A stretch of 64,000 nt of DNA from Pseudomonadota bacterium (GCA_023428245.1 JAEYYX010000063.1:61740-125739); one strand, 5' to 3'; positions 49,173 to 58,477 are shown, numbered from the stretch's first letter. Notes: generated by a model not told the origin, from the sequence alone. Numbers and translations: made by a program.

Positions 49173-50288
49173 TCAATCTTGAGCAGGAGCGTCTGCGGCC
49201 TCGGGACGCGGCGCCCTCTGGACCTCGAGAAACGGTCCCCGCACGAACTCGCGAATGAGCTGAGTGGCGTAACTGCCGGAGGGCAACTCAAACTCGAGCA
49301 CCAGCTGGTCGGGAGCTGTCTCGGCGAGCTTGAGCTCCGAGAGCTCGGCGACGAGGTCGCGGCGCGTGCCAGGCGCTTCTCGGAACAGGCGTGCGAGAGC
49401 TGCCTCGTCGCCTTCGAAGAGCTCAGAAACGATCTGTTCTTCGAGTTCGAGGGGCTCAGCTTGGGGCCGGAGGGTTTTCGGTCCGAGAATCGGCCCGGTC
49501 GGGTGGATGTCCCCGGCTTCCAAGCGAGGAAGCTCGGCTGCTAGATCTTCTACCACGAAACAGCGCGACGATTGATCGAGGCGGACGACCTCTCCGACGA
49601 GGAGAGGCGCGGGTAGGGCGCGTCGCGCCATCAGGTAGCGATTGAAGATCTCGGCCTGGACCACACTCGTGTGGAACTTCACATCGAAATGGGCACTTTT
49701 CCCGCGACTTCTGGGGCTCCGCTCACCGCGCAGCTGCCCGAGGGCTCGAGCGAGATTTTGTCCTCCGTAACCGAAGCGCTGTCCGCCGAAATAGTTCGCG
49801 AGGCCTTCGCTCTTCAGATGCGCGCCGAGGGCTTCGGCGGCTCCCATATTTTGGACTCCGTGGAGCGTGACCGCGAAGCGATTGCCTCGGAGATGCCCGG
49901 TGCGGAGTTTGTTGTCGTGGCGCGTGACCTCGAGGATGCGGATGCCTGGGCCGAGGTCGAGACCTTCGCCTGTCGACTTTGAGATTGCCGAGAACCACTG
50001 ACGCGTGACGGCGTGTTTGTCTTTCATGCCCGCGTAGCCCACGTCCCTCGGCGCAATACCGAGGGCGCGAGCGAGGCGCTTCTCGACCTCGGGGGTCGTG
50101 AGCCCGCGCTTTTCGATTCGGAGGAAGAGATGCTCGCCTGTCCCCGATAGGGGATAAGCGGGCACCTCGTCCACTACGAAATCCTCAGGCTCGGGCCCAA
50201 TGTGCCCGAGGGTCGGCGCAAGATCGCCGGTCTGCAGCGGTGGCTCTATCGGGAGCAGCGTCGGCTCAGAGCGCTCGGAGGAGGGCAA
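49173..50288 (-). CDS. truD: tRNA pseudouridine synthase D
   Basis: Modifies U13 of tRNA-Glu. The catalytic motif is intact: RDVGYAGMKDKHAVTRQWFS with the active Asp, then FAVTLHGVQNMG, LKSEGLANYFGGQRFGYGGQNLARA and a C-terminal DQLVLEFELPSGSYATQLIREFV. The 371-residue length fits TruD. It starts at TTG 50288, inside leuB, overlapping the leuB stop by 23 bp, so it is probably translated with leuB. The extension before IGPEPEDFVVDE is about 30 residues; no nearer canonical start is better. Confidence 0.92.
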   Translation of the reverse strand: MPSSERSEPTLLPIEPPLQTGDLAPTLGHIGPEPEDFVVDEVPAYPLSGTGEHLFLRIEKRGLTTPEVEKRLARALGIAPRDVGYAGMKDKHAVTRQWFSAISKSTGEGLDLGPGIRILEVTRHDNKLRTGHLRGNRFAVTLHGVQNMGAAEALGAHLKSEGLANYFGGQRFGYGGQNLARALGQLRGERSPRSRGKSAHFDVKFHTSVVQAEIFNRYLMARRALPAPLLVGEVVRLDQSSRCFVVEDLAAELPRLEAGDIHPTGPILGPKTLRPQAEPLELEEQIVSELFEGDEAALARLFREAPGTRRDLVAELSELKLAETAPDQLVLEFELPSGSYATQLIREFVRGPFLEVQRAPRPEAADAPAQD

Positions 50289-51324
50289 CTTCCATCTCCT
50301 GGGTCGTCGCCGTGCCGCCGAGATCGCGGGTCAGATGACCCTCATCGAGGACCTTGTCGGCGGCCGCTTCGATGGCAGCCGCTTCCGCTTCGAGACCGAG
50401 GCTGTGCCGGAGCAGCATCGCTGCGCTCAGCACGGTGCCGAGAGGATTCGCGATGCCTTTGCCGGCGATGTCGGGAGCGGAGCCATGGATCGGCTCATAA
50501 AGGCCCATCGTGCCGGTGCCGAGGGAGGCGCTCGGGAGCATGCCGAGCGAGCCCGTCAGAACGGCGGCTTCGTCGGAGAGGATGTCGCCGAACATGTTCT
50601 CGGTGACGATGACGTCGAAGCTCTTCGGGTTCGTTACGAGGCGCATCGCGCAGGAATCGACGAGCTGATGCTCAAACTCGATGCCAGGGTTCTCCGCGAT
50701 GATTTCGGTGGCGATCTTGCGCCAGAGGCGCGAGCTCGCAAGCACATTGGCCTTGTCGACGCTGGTCACTTTCTTGCGGCGTCCGGCGGCGAGCTTCACA
50801 CCGAGCTCGAGCACGCGGCGGATCTCCTGACCCGTGTAGATCATCGTGTCGTAGGCGCTGGCGTCGGGGCCGCTTCCGGTCGCTTCTTCGCGCTTTCCGA
50901 AGTAGAGGCCACCGGTAAGCTCGCGGACAACGAGCAGGTCGACGCCTTCGACCACTTCACGCTTGAGCGGAGAAGCTCCGAGCAACTTGGAGGAGCCGCG
51001 CACGGGGCGCAGGTTCGCGTACAGACCCAAGCCCTTGCGGATGGCGAGCAGGCCCTGCTCCGGGCGGACCTTCGCGGCCGGGTCGTCCCACTTCGGGCCG
51101 CCGACTGCGCCGAGCAAGACGGCGCTTGCTTCTTTGCACGCAGCGAGCGTCGCGTCGGGCAGAGCCGAGCCCGTCTTGTCGATGGCGATGCCGCCGATGA
51201 GCTGCTCGTCGAAATGGAAGGTGTGGCCGAACTTGTGGGCGACGGCACGGAGCAGGCTCACGGCCACGTTCGTGATTTCAGGACCGATTCCATCTCCACC
51301 GAGGACGACGATTTTTGCTTCCAT
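50266..51324 (-). CDS. leuB: 3-isopropylmalate dehydrogenase
   Basis: Leucine-biosynthesis enzyme that oxidatively decarboxylates 3-isopropylmalate. Hallmarks are VVLGGDGIGPEITNVA, AVLLGAVGGPKWDD, the isopropylmalate-binding IRKGLGLYANLRPVRG, LLVVRELTGGLYFGKREE, and DKANVLASSRLWRKI. The metal/NAD segment VTENMFGDILSDEAAVLTGSLGMLPSASLG and HGSAPDIAGKGIANPLG complete it. The length of 352 residues is typical. leuCD are not in the window. It lies in the order membrane protein, leuB, truD on the minus strand. Confidence 0.96.
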   Translation of the reverse strand: MEAKIVVLGGDGIGPEITNVAVSLLRAVAHKFGHTFHFDEQLIGGIAIDKTGSALPDATLAACKEASAVLLGAVGGPKWDDPAAKVRPEQGLLAIRKGLGLYANLRPVRGSSKLLGASPLKREVVEGVDLLVVRELTGGLYFGKREEATGSGPDASAYDTMIYTGQEIRRVLELGVKLAAGRRKKVTSVDKANVLASSRLWRKIATEIIAENPGIEFEHQLVDSCAMRLVTNPKSFDVIVTENMFGDILSDEAAVLTGSLGMLPSASLGTGTMGLYEPIHGSAPDIAGKGIANPLGTVLSAAMLLRHSLGLEAEAAAIEAAADKVLDEGHLTRDLGGTATTQEMEVALLRAL

Positions 51325-51341
51325 GGGGGGGCCCCATATCC

Positions 51342-51896
51342 CTACTCGGGGAGCGGGTCCAGCGCTTCCCCCATGGCCTCGATGAGATCGTCCCGGACCC
51401 CGTCGCCGCCCTTCAAAATCCCCTTATCCATGAGGACCCGGAGGGCCGCGTCGGCCACCCGTTCCGCCCGCTTCCGGGTCCGGTCCCGCTTGGACTCGAG
51501 GAAGGTCACGTCGATCACGTTCGGGAAGGCGCTGAACCACGCCATCCGGAACCCCCAGATCTCTGTCTCCACGAGATCTCCGGTCTGGGCGAAGCGGTGC
51601 AGGTTCGCATGGACGTCGGCGGAGTTTAGCTTGAAGTAGGGGAACTTCATGTCGTGATTGGCGGCCACCAGGACCTCCCCGCGCGAGTCCCGGAGCTCGA
51701 CTCTGTATTCCCCTTCTTTCTCATAGACGCGCTGAACGACGCCCGTAAACGTTCTGGTGCCAGCGAACCGGTAGCCCAAGATGAGCGCGAGGGCGAGCAG
51801 GGGACCGATGATCGCGAGCCGCTTGAGCTTCTTGCCGACCTCACGGGGCGGCGGGTTGGGGGCCGGGGCGGTTTCCGGCTGGGCCGTCTCATTCAT
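51342..51896 (-). CDS. Single-pass membrane protein of unknown function
   Basis: A 184-residue protein I cannot assign. A short Pro/Ala-rich N-terminus is followed by one membrane segment (LAIIGPLLALALILGYRFAG, about residues 30-50). The rest is probably periplasmic or extracellular: TFTGVVQRVYEKEGEYRVEL suggests a small beta-barrel, and a helical, charged region (SKRDRTRKRAERVADAALRVL) follows. GGAG lies 8 nt before ATG 51896; ATG 51947 is a possible longer start. It ends 17 nt before the leuB start and may share its transcript. Confidence 0.65.
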   Translation of the reverse strand: MNETAQPETAPAPNPPPREVGKKLKRLAIIGPLLALALILGYRFAGTRTFTGVVQRVYEKEGEYRVELRDSRGEVLVAANHDMKFPYFKLNSADVHANLHRFAQTGDLVETEIWGFRMAWFSAFPNVIDVTFLESKRDRTRKRAERVADAALRVLMDKGILKGGDGVRDDLIEAMGEALDPLPE

Positions 51897-52033
51897 GGTC
51901 GACTTCTCCCGTCTTCTCCTCGAACCATCCTTCCCTTTGTACGACATCGCGCCCGGGTCGTCGCCTCCTCTTGCCAACGAGCTTCGGTCCGCGAGCACGG
52001 AGAGCCCGCGCCCGGCTGTGGTAGAAGGGCCCC

Positions 52034-52384
52034 ATGGTCTCGATTCTGCTCTCCTGGCTTGCGATCGCTCTCGCCCTCCTCCTTGCCGATCGCCTATTCG
52101 ATGGGGTGCAGCTCCGCGGGGACCTCGGAGTAGCGCTGATGGTGGCGCTCGGCTTCAGTGTGCTGAATTTCTTCTTCCACTGGGTCTTCTTCATCTTGCT
52201 CGGGTTCGCGACGCTCGGGATCGGCTTCTTGTTCTATTTCGCGACCCAGCTCGTGAGCACCGCCCTCGTGCTCAAGCTCACGAGTGCCCTCAGCCGTCGC
52301 TTCATGGTGCGCGGCTTCGGGGCCGCCCTCGGCACCGCTGCGTTTGTGACGCTGGCTGGCGCGTTGGTCGAACAGGTCTTCTAA
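52034..52384 (+). CDS. Phage-holin-family membrane protein (YvlD-like)
   Basis: A 116-residue protein with four hydrophobic segments spread over its length: MVSILLSWLAIALALLLADR, GVALMVALGFSVLNFFFHWV, FILLGFATLGIGFLFYFATQLV and GFGAALGTAAFVTLAGAL. The pattern matches the YvlD/Phage_holin_4_2 family of small membrane proteins, which are widespread and of unknown function. No other phage genes are present, so the holin name is only a family label. It is divergent from the preceding single-pass protein gene. Confidence 0.8.
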   Translation: MVSILLSWLAIALALLLADRLFDGVQLRGDLGVALMVALGFSVLNFFFHWVFFILLGFATLGIGFLFYFATQLVSTALVLKLTSALSRRFMVRGFGAALGTAAFVTLAGALVEQVF

Positions 52385-52516
52385 CGAAGCGCTTTGAGCC
52401 GTCGTACGCTTCTCTGTGAGGAGGGCGCGCGGCCTGTGGACGAGCTCTCACGGACGGTCGACGCATTGTCTCGCCTGCGATAAGGTGGCTCTCGTCTCTC
52501 GCCGCTGAGTCTATTT

Positions 52517-53311
52517 ATGCGTCCTGTCGCCGTACTTCCCGATCGAACCTCGCTCATGCGAGCGGTAGCTGACCGAATCGTGGCTCTCGCCGAGGAGGCG
52601 ATCCGAGAGCGTGGGCGCTTCACTTGGGCGCTCGCGGGAGGGCGCACTCCGAGCGAGCTCTACATGCTCCTCGCGAGCACCGAGTGGTCGAGGCGGATCG
52701 ACTGGAGCCGGGTGCACTTCTTCTGGGGGGACGAGCGATGTGTTCCACCGGATCATCGCGAGAGCAACTACCGCATGGCCAGCGAGACATTGCTGAGCGC
52801 TGTGCAGCCGCTGCCGGAGAACGTGCACCGTATGCGCGGCGAGCTCGATCCGAGCGAAGCGGCCTCCCGCTACGATCTCGAGCTCCGGCAGACCCTCGAG
52901 GGCGAACTCCGCAACACGTTCCCGCGCCTCGATCTCGTCCTGCTCGGCATGGGCGCGGACGGACACACGGCGTCTCTCTTCCCGGGTAGCCTCGCGCTCA
53001 CCGAGCGGGAGCGAGCAGCGGTCGCGACGACGGTGCTCGTGGGGGGCGAGATGGGCGCGCCGGCGAGCGGTGTCCTCGCTCGCCCGGGCGCGGGCGCGAA
53101 CCAGCGCCTGACCCTGACCCTGCCGATGATCAGCGCCGCGCGCTCCGTCCTCTTCTTGGTGGCGGGAGCGGACAAAGCGGCGCGCCTCTTGGACGTCCTG
53201 CGCGGTCAGCACCCCGGTCCCCCGTATCCGGCGGAGCTTGTGCGCCCCGAGGGGGGAGCACAGTGGTTCGTGGACCGGGCCGCTCATGCGAAGGTCGAAT
53301 CAGGTCGATGA
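52517..53311 (+). CDS. pgl: 6-phosphogluconolactonase
   Basis: Second enzyme of the oxidative pentose-phosphate pathway. The DevB/Pgl-type signature is clear: FTWALAGGRTPSELYMLLA, VHFFWGDERCVPPDHRESNYRMASETLL, NVHRMRGELDPSEAASRYD and LDLVLLGMGADGHTASLFPG. The C-terminal part includes RLTLTLPMISAARSVLFLVAG. At 264 residues it is full length. It precedes zwf by 93 nt, so the two pathway genes are probably one unit. ATG 52517. Confidence 0.95.
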   Translation: MRPVAVLPDRTSLMRAVADRIVALAEEAIRERGRFTWALAGGRTPSELYMLLASTEWSRRIDWSRVHFFWGDERCVPPDHRESNYRMASETLLSAVQPLPENVHRMRGELDPSEAASRYDLELRQTLEGELRNTFPRLDLVLLGMGADGHTASLFPGSLALTERERAAVATTVLVGGEMGAPASGVLARPGAGANQRLTLTLPMISAARSVLFLVAGADKAARLLDVLRGQHPGPPYPAELVRPEGGAQWFVDRAAHAKVESGR

Positions 53312-53404
53312 TCGAGAGCCCCGGGCAGCGGGCGCAACCTGCTCGATTTCTGTCCAGAGTGCGATGGGGTCTTGGTCGGCATGAGGAGTAGAAGTGAGAA
53401 AACG

Positions 53405-54775
53405 ATGAGGAACCGCACCCGCTCTGACTCTCTGGTGTTCTTTGGCGCCTCCGGCGACCTCGCTTACAAGAAGATCTTCCCGGCGCTGCTTGCGATGGCG
53501 CGGCGCGGGAAGCTCGATTTTCCGGTGATTGGCATGGGGCGGTCGGGCTGGACCCGCGATCAGCTCGTCGAACGAGCTCGCGCGAGCGTGACCGAGTACG
53601 GCGGGTTCGACGCGGAGGCTTTGGCGACCTTGGAGTCGCGCCTCGAATACCTCGACGGCGACTACAACGAGGTTCAGACTTTTGAAGAGCTCCGCTCCAT
53701 CCTCGTGAAATGTGACTCGACGCGCCCGGCTCATTATCTCGCCATCCCCCCGAGTGTCTTTCCGGGAGTCGTCGAGAAGCTCCATGTCGCGAGCTGCACC
53801 CGGGAGGGCGCCCGCGTCATCATCGAAAAGCCCTTCGGGCGCGATCTCGAGTCAGCGCGCTCCTTGAACGACACGCTCTACCGCGCCTTCCCTGAGGACC
53901 ACATCTTCCGCATCGACCACTACCTCGGCAAAGAGGCAGTCCAGAACATGCTCTATTTCCGGTTCGCCAATGCGTTCCTCGAGCCGATCTGGAATCGCCA
54001 CTACGTGAGCAAGGTCGTCATCACCATGGCCGAGAACTTCGGCGTGAAGGGGCGCGGCAAGTTCTACGAAGAGGCGGGCGTCGTGCGCGACGTGATCCAG
54101 AATCACCTCCTGCAGGTCGTGAGTTATCTCGCGATGGAAGCGCCGGCCGGAACCTACGCCGACGCCATTCGCGACGAACAGATCAAAGTCCTCCGCAACA
54201 TTCGCCCGATCAAACCCGAGGACCTCGTGCTCGGCCAGTTCCACGGCTACAGGCAAGAGCCGGGCGTCGATCCCGCCTCCCGCGTTCCGACCTACGCGGC
54301 GCTCCGCCTCTTCGTCGACTCGTGGCGCTGGGAAGGGGTGCCGTTCATCGTGCGCGCCGGAAAAGCTCTCGAAGCGACCCAAACGGAGGTCGTCGTCGAG
54401 CTCCGACACGCGCCTCCCGTAGTTTTCTCCGAAGACACCCCTGAGCGCAGCAACTACATTCGCTTCCGCTTAGCGCCGAACGTGGCGATCGGGATCGGGG
54501 CCCGCGCCAAGCGGGGCGGCGACGAGATGGTGGGAGCGCCGATCGAGCTCAGCGTCGTCGAAGAGGGCGTCCAGGGCGCCGAAGGGCGGCTCGGGGACTA
54601 TGAGCGTCTGCTCGGTGATGCGATGGAGGGAGACGCAACGCTCTTCGCTCGCCAGGACATCGTCGAGTCAGCCTGGTCCATCGTCGACCCGATCCTCCGG
54701 AGCGACAACCCCCTGCACGAATACGAGCCCGGGAGCGTCGGCCCCGCGGAAGCGGATCGCATCGTGAGCTCCTGA
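53405..54775 (+). CDS. zwf: Glucose-6-phosphate 1-dehydrogenase
   Basis: First enzyme of the oxidative pentose-phosphate route, providing NADPH. The nucleotide fold SLVFFGASGDLAYKKIFPAL starts the protein, VIIEKPFGRDLESARSLND and the active-site IDHYLGKEAVQNMLYFRFAN follow, and the C-terminal domain holds YADAIRDEQIKVLRNIRPI and FIVRAGKALEATQTEVVVE. ATG 53405 is used because it lies nearest the conserved region; ATG 53381 and TTG 53372 are alternatives. With pgl upstream and pgm elsewhere in the window this covers the glucose-6-phosphate node. Confidence 0.95.
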   Translation: MRNRTRSDSLVFFGASGDLAYKKIFPALLAMARRGKLDFPVIGMGRSGWTRDQLVERARASVTEYGGFDAEALATLESRLEYLDGDYNEVQTFEELRSILVKCDSTRPAHYLAIPPSVFPGVVEKLHVASCTREGARVIIEKPFGRDLESARSLNDTLYRAFPEDHIFRIDHYLGKEAVQNMLYFRFANAFLEPIWNRHYVSKVVITMAENFGVKGRGKFYEEAGVVRDVIQNHLLQVVSYLAMEAPAGTYADAIRDEQIKVLRNIRPIKPEDLVLGQFHGYRQEPGVDPASRVPTYAALRLFVDSWRWEGVPFIVRAGKALEATQTEVVVELRHAPPVVFSEDTPERSNYIRFRLAPNVAIGIGARAKRGGDEMVGAPIELSVVEEGVQGAEGRLGDYERLLGDAMEGDATLFARQDIVESAWSIVDPILRSDNPLHEYEPGSVGPAEADRIVSS

Positions 54776-54788
54776 GACCGAGGTGTGC

Positions 54789-55250
54789 TTAACGCGCGCC
54801 TCCTTGTCCGCCGGCGTCGCCCGCTGCGCCTTCACAGGCGTCTCTCACGGGCGAGCCGTGTTTGACTTCCCATCCTCGGGGCGTGCAGCCGTTGGAGAAG
54901 AGCCAGAGCTCCCCGCTCGGGTCTTCGGCGACGTGGATGCTCGCGGGACATCCGGGGGCATGACACCCGAAGTAAACCGGCTCTTCTTCGTGGCACTGGT
55001 TGTTTTCGTCGACGCGGTATCCTTTCTTTTCTTGACACCGGCGGTCGCCCTCGGACTCAGCTTCGCTGAGAGATTCGCAGTCGAGTGCCCGCGCGCCTCC
55101 TGTCCCGGAGTTCGCTCCCGATCCGCTCGCACCGCCGACTTGTGCCGCTGCACCCGAACCGTCGCCGCCTGCGGAGTTTCCGGAACAGCCGGACAGTCCC
55201 GGAGTGGTCAGGAGAAGCATCCAAACACAGGCTGCGGAACGTACTTCCAT
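54789..55250 (-). CDS. Cys-rich lipoprotein of unknown function
   Basis: A 153-residue predicted lipoprotein that I do not recognise. The signal peptide (VWMLLLTTPGLSGC) ends in a lipobox, then a Gly/Ser/Ala linker to about residue 55. The compact domain after it has six cysteines (DCESLSEAE, RRCQEKKG, QCHEEEP, FGCHAPGCPA, NGCTPRG, DACEGA), suggesting a disulfide-stabilised extracellular domain. It converges with zwf, 13 nt apart. ATG 55250 begins the signal; ATG-type starts further upstream lack signal character. Confidence 0.65.
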   Translation of the reverse strand: MEVRSAACVWMLLLTTPGLSGCSGNSAGGDGSGAAAQVGGASGSGANSGTGGARALDCESLSEAESEGDRRCQEKKGYRVDENNQCHEEEPVYFGCHAPGCPASIHVAEDPSGELWLFSNGCTPRGWEVKHGSPVRDACEGAAGDAGGQGGAR

Positions 55251-55327
55251 GCTCCGATTGTCGCTGAGGAGTCCTGCTTTCGCCACCTCTTGCCCCACCT
55301 CGGCGATCGAGGCACCTTTACCCTTGC

Positions 55328-55906
55328 ATGGTGACGCCCGCTCATCGAATCGACTACACGCTGAGCGACTACCTGCAGCTCGAAGCGTCCAGCTCCACCA
55401 AGCACGAGTTCCTGGCTGGGCAGATCTACGGGATGGCCGGGGGAACGCCGGAGCACGCTGCGCTCAAATCGGCGGTCACTGGTCTGCTCTTCCAAGAGCT
55501 CCGCGAAAAGCCGTGTCGTCTCTATGATGCAGATCTGCGCGTCGCTGTGCGGGCAACGGGCCTTTACACCTATCCCGATGTGACTTGTGTGTGTGGAGCC
55601 CTCGAACGGGACGCGGGCGATCCGAACGCGATCACGAATCCGACCTTGATTGTCGAGGTGACGAGCCCGAGCACGAAGGCCTATGACCGTGGCGACAAGT
55701 TCGAGCACTATAAGACGATACCGTCGCTCTGCGAGTACGTCTTGGTGGCGCACGACGCGCGGAAGCTCGAGGTGTGGCGCAGGCAAGCGAGCGGCGACTG
55801 GCTCTCTGATTCGCTGGGCGAAGACGAACAGGCTCGTCTCGAATCGATCGACGCCACGTTATCGGTCTCTGAGCTCTACGGAGCCGCTGGGGTGGAGCGG
55901 CAGTGA
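55328..55906 (+). CDS. Uma2-family (DUF820) nuclease-like protein
   Basis: A 192-residue Uma2 protein with the PD-(D/E)xK-like fold: KHEFLAGQIYGMAGG, the acidic DADLRVAVRATGLYTYPDVTCVCG with the conserved D, and NPTLIVEVTSPSTKAYDRGDKFEHYKTIPSLCEYVLV, which carries the E and K residues in EVTSPST...DKFEHY (split for reading). This family is found in cyanobacteria and other large-genome bacteria, and its biological role is uncertain. ATG 55328. The next, frameshifted lipoprotein gene starts at GTG 55903, overlapping its stop. Confidence 0.85.
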   Translation: MVTPAHRIDYTLSDYLQLEASSSTKHEFLAGQIYGMAGGTPEHAALKSAVTGLLFQELREKPCRLYDADLRVAVRATGLYTYPDVTCVCGALERDAGDPNAITNPTLIVEVTSPSTKAYDRGDKFEHYKTIPSLCEYVLVAHDARKLEVWRRQASGDWLSDSLGEDEQARLESIDATLSVSELYGAAGVERQ

Positions 55907-56462
55907 TCGATGCATGTGCGAGTTCACTCTTAAGGCCGATCTCGCTGATGCTGCTCACGACCTCTGCGCTAGTCCTTCTCGCCTGCAGTCCTCCCGAGGC
56001 CGCCATCATGGGTTACGAGTATCGCCCGCTCGCGGAAGGTAAACTTGAGCCTACGATGCTGTGGGAAGGGCCACGAAGACGCTGACCGTATCGAGCGAAG
56101 TCGAGGCCCCTTGTGCGACTGGATGGCCGGAGGTCATGGACGGGCTGCCTCCCGAATGGGACACTGGTCTTCGCGTCACGTGCCCCCGGCCCGAGCCCCA
56201 TTTCTACCTCGAGAACCGTGAGGCTCCGGTCGACTACCACATCGAGCTCTTGGAAGATCGGGGTGAGCTCACGCCGATCCCCATGAACGGCGATGACGCT
56301 TCGCTCGAACCCACGAGCCAGGACTACTTCCGGCGCTATCGCGTGACCGCCGCAGTCGACTGCGAAGAGAACGAGCTGCCCTGCGAGGGAACCTGGCGTC
56401 TCGACGTGATCTACGACCAGCCGCGTGACCGAGTCCGGTGGCTCTATACGGACGAGGAGTGA
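55903..56462 (+). pseudogene. Lipoprotein gene split by a frameshift
   Basis: The first reading frame gives a lipoprotein signal (SLMLLTTSALVLLAC, starting at GTG 55903) and stops at 56085. A second frame from 56049 continues through TLTVSSEVEAPCATGWPEV to YTDEE, ending at 56462. Neither piece makes sense alone, but together they form a ~185-residue lipoprotein. The shift is -1 near GGGAAGGG at 56063-56070, so one base is missing. No canonical slippery heptamer is in frame. It could be a real mutation or a homopolymer sequencing error. Function unknown; the second half has a two-Cys layout (DCEENELPC). Confidence 0.65.
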
Positions 56463-56588
56463 AGTGGCGAGAGCGGTGAAGAGCCAATGGATCGGGAGCG
56501 TCCCCGTCGTGCACCGGAAGGTCCCCGGAGTTCTGGAACCCGCTATGCCTCCGGAGCGACGCCTCGGAGCCGCTGGAAGGAGTCGATG

Positions 56589-57413
56589 ATGAGAAAGATC
56601 GAAAAGATGAGGCAAACTCTCTGCCGAGGGACTGCTCTCGTAACGCTGTTGGCTTCCGGCGCTGCCTGTGAGAAGGGCTCGAGCGGGCCCGAGTCCGGGA
56701 GCGGCGGTGCTGTCGGCGCGCCCGGTTCGGGCGGAAACTCGGCCGCGGCTCCGCCTTGGCTGGGGGGCAATGACTTGTCTTGCCTCGAGAAGGCCAAAGT
56801 CAGTGCTTGCAGCTGGGCTGTGAGCGCGGACCGGATCGTCTGGGGAGACGTTGTTGCGTTCGAGCTGCTCACGAGCCCGGTCTTCCGTTCGAGCCCGGAG
56901 TTCGAGCTTTGGGAGGGGGCGTGCTCCTCGCCGCTCGATCCCATCGGTTGGCTCACGATCGCCGTGGAGGAGGATCTCTGGGGCGAGGGCGAGGATACCG
57001 TCGAAGTCACGCTCTCGTCGGGGCTGCTATCAGAGTTTCGGCCTGCGCCACGCCTCGGGCCGGGCGGAGAGACCGTCTGGCTCCCCGAGGGATCGGGGGC
57101 GGGGATCTTTCCAGGGATGAAGCTCGGTCTCGCCCTTCACCGGGTCGATGGCTACGCAGATTGGCTCGCCCTCGACGAGGAGCTCTTCGGACTCTACGAG
57201 GGAAAGCTGGCAACCTCTTCAGTCTACTGCACTGAGTTTCCACCAGTCCTCTACGAAAGGTCGCTCGACAAACTCCGGGAGGCGCTCTCCGCCTGCGAGG
57301 GCTCGGACGCGGAAAAGCGGGCTTTGCCCGCGCCGGCCTACGCGTTCCTCTATGCTGCCGCGCACTGTGACGACCCGGTGGGTCCAGGCGGCGAGGGCGG
57401 AGCGGCTCCGTAG
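56589..57413 (+). CDS. Lipoprotein of unknown function
   Basis: A 274-residue lipoprotein. The signal (LVTLLASGAAC) has a lipobox near residue 23, followed by a short Gly/Ser linker. The rest has no recognised domain. It contains SCLEKAKVSACSWAVSADRIVWGD, then repeated acidic stretches and several Cys (EGACSSPLDP, TSSVYCTEF, LSACEGSD, AAHCDDP). AAGGAG lies 6 nt before ATG 56589. The region before the signal, reading back to 56487, is Arg-rich and probably not translated. It follows another lipoprotein gene by about 125 nt. Confidence 0.6.
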   Translation: MRKIEKMRQTLCRGTALVTLLASGAACEKGSSGPESGSGGAVGAPGSGGNSAAAPPWLGGNDLSCLEKAKVSACSWAVSADRIVWGDVVAFELLTSPVFRSSPEFELWEGACSSPLDPIGWLTIAVEEDLWGEGEDTVEVTLSSGLLSEFRPAPRLGPGGETVWLPEGSGAGIFPGMKLGLALHRVDGYADWLALDEELFGLYEGKLATSSVYCTEFPPVLYERSLDKLREALSACEGSDAEKRALPAPAYAFLYAAAHCDDPVGPGGEGGAAP

Positions 57414-57702
57414 CGAGAGCCCGACGGTTCTAGTTCGGAGGTCGTGTTGCGCCTGAGCAGGCGGACCACACCCTCGGTAGTACTCGGCAGGGCCTCACAG
57501 GCATCGAGACGAAAACGCAGGCCCGAGCCGCGACGCGGGATGTGTGAGCATACGGGGCGGCGGGGAGCTGAAGAGGGGAGTCCGCGGAGCGAGAGCCGTT
57601 CGCTTCGCCGCCTATCTGGATAGCGTTTCTCGGTGGTACCCTTCGGCCCTGCCACCGGGTTCTGTGGAGAACTCGGAGCGGCGAGCTGAAGAGGGGGAAC
57701 GC
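57414..57702. other. Gap with a duplicated leader sequence
   Basis: 289 bp without a gene I can support. GAGCTGAAGAGGGG occurs at 57565-57578 and again at 57683-57696, just before ATG 57703, so the ribosome-binding region of the next gene has a 14-bp duplicate 118 bp upstream. Confidence 0.5.
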
Positions 57703-58431
57703 ATGGATGAGAAGACATTTAAGCTGGGCAGCTTTCTCACGGCGATGATCGCGGCGGTCATTCCGCTCACGACCGTCGTCTCGAAATGGTCCGAGAGCGT
57801 GCAACAGGACAGGAAGTTCGAGCACGAATCGCAGATGCGCTATATCGATCTGCTCGTCTCCGATGAGGGGCAACGCGACTGGTACTTCCGACGCGACGTG
57901 TTGTCCTTCTACTCGGAGGTGTTGCCCAAGGATCATCCTGTGAAAGCTTGGGCCCAGAAAGAGCTCAAGCTCGCCGAGCAAGAGGTCCTCGAACTCGAAA
58001 AGCTGAAGGGCGACCAGGTCAAAGCCGAGCTCGCGTTTGGCAAGCTTCAGGGAGAGGAGACGGCGGCGAAGGCGCCCGAGGCGTCTGCTGTCATCGGGAA
58101 AGAAACCGAAGCATTGCTCCTGGGAAGGCAGCTCGAACTTCGTGCCCAGCGCGGAGCTATTCAGCCGTCTTCGTCTCACGGCTTGTCGACGCACTCGTGC
58201 TCAGCCGAGGTCATCCAGCGCAGGCCCAGCACGAAGGTCCTGAGGCGCGCGGCGATCGATCTCACCTCACCGAGCGACGTCGATGCCCAGAAGACATGTG
58301 ATGAGTGGGCGCTGCATGAGTTCGCAGAGATGCTAGAAGATAACCTCGTTTCGACCGAGGGAAGGTATTGTTTCCGGTCCCTCCGCCGCGCGGATCGAAA
58401 GGTCATCGTCAGCGGCGCAATCAAGATCTAG
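57703..58431 (+). CDS. Membrane-anchored protein with coiled-coil, unknown function
   Basis: A 242-residue protein. An N-terminal membrane segment (LGSFLTAMIAAVIPLTTVV, residues 8-26) precedes a charged, helical stretch (VKAWAQKELKLAEQEVLELEKLKGDQVKAEL) that should form a coiled coil. The rest, from about residue 135, is less structured with three cysteines. It is a signal-anchor rather than a lipoprotein. The strong GAGGGGG before ATG 57703 decides the start. Function unknown. Confidence 0.65.
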   Translation: MDEKTFKLGSFLTAMIAAVIPLTTVVSKWSESVQQDRKFEHESQMRYIDLLVSDEGQRDWYFRRDVLSFYSEVLPKDHPVKAWAQKELKLAEQEVLELEKLKGDQVKAELAFGKLQGEETAAKAPEASAVIGKETEALLLGRQLELRAQRGAIQPSSSHGLSTHSCSAEVIQRRPSTKVLRRAAIDLTSPSDVDAQKTCDEWALHEFAEMLEDNLVSTEGRYCFRSLRRADRKVIVSGAIKI

Positions 58432-58477
58432 CCTGGCAGAGTTCGTTCCCAGGCGCGAAGCGGGAGCTGTCGGCGTC

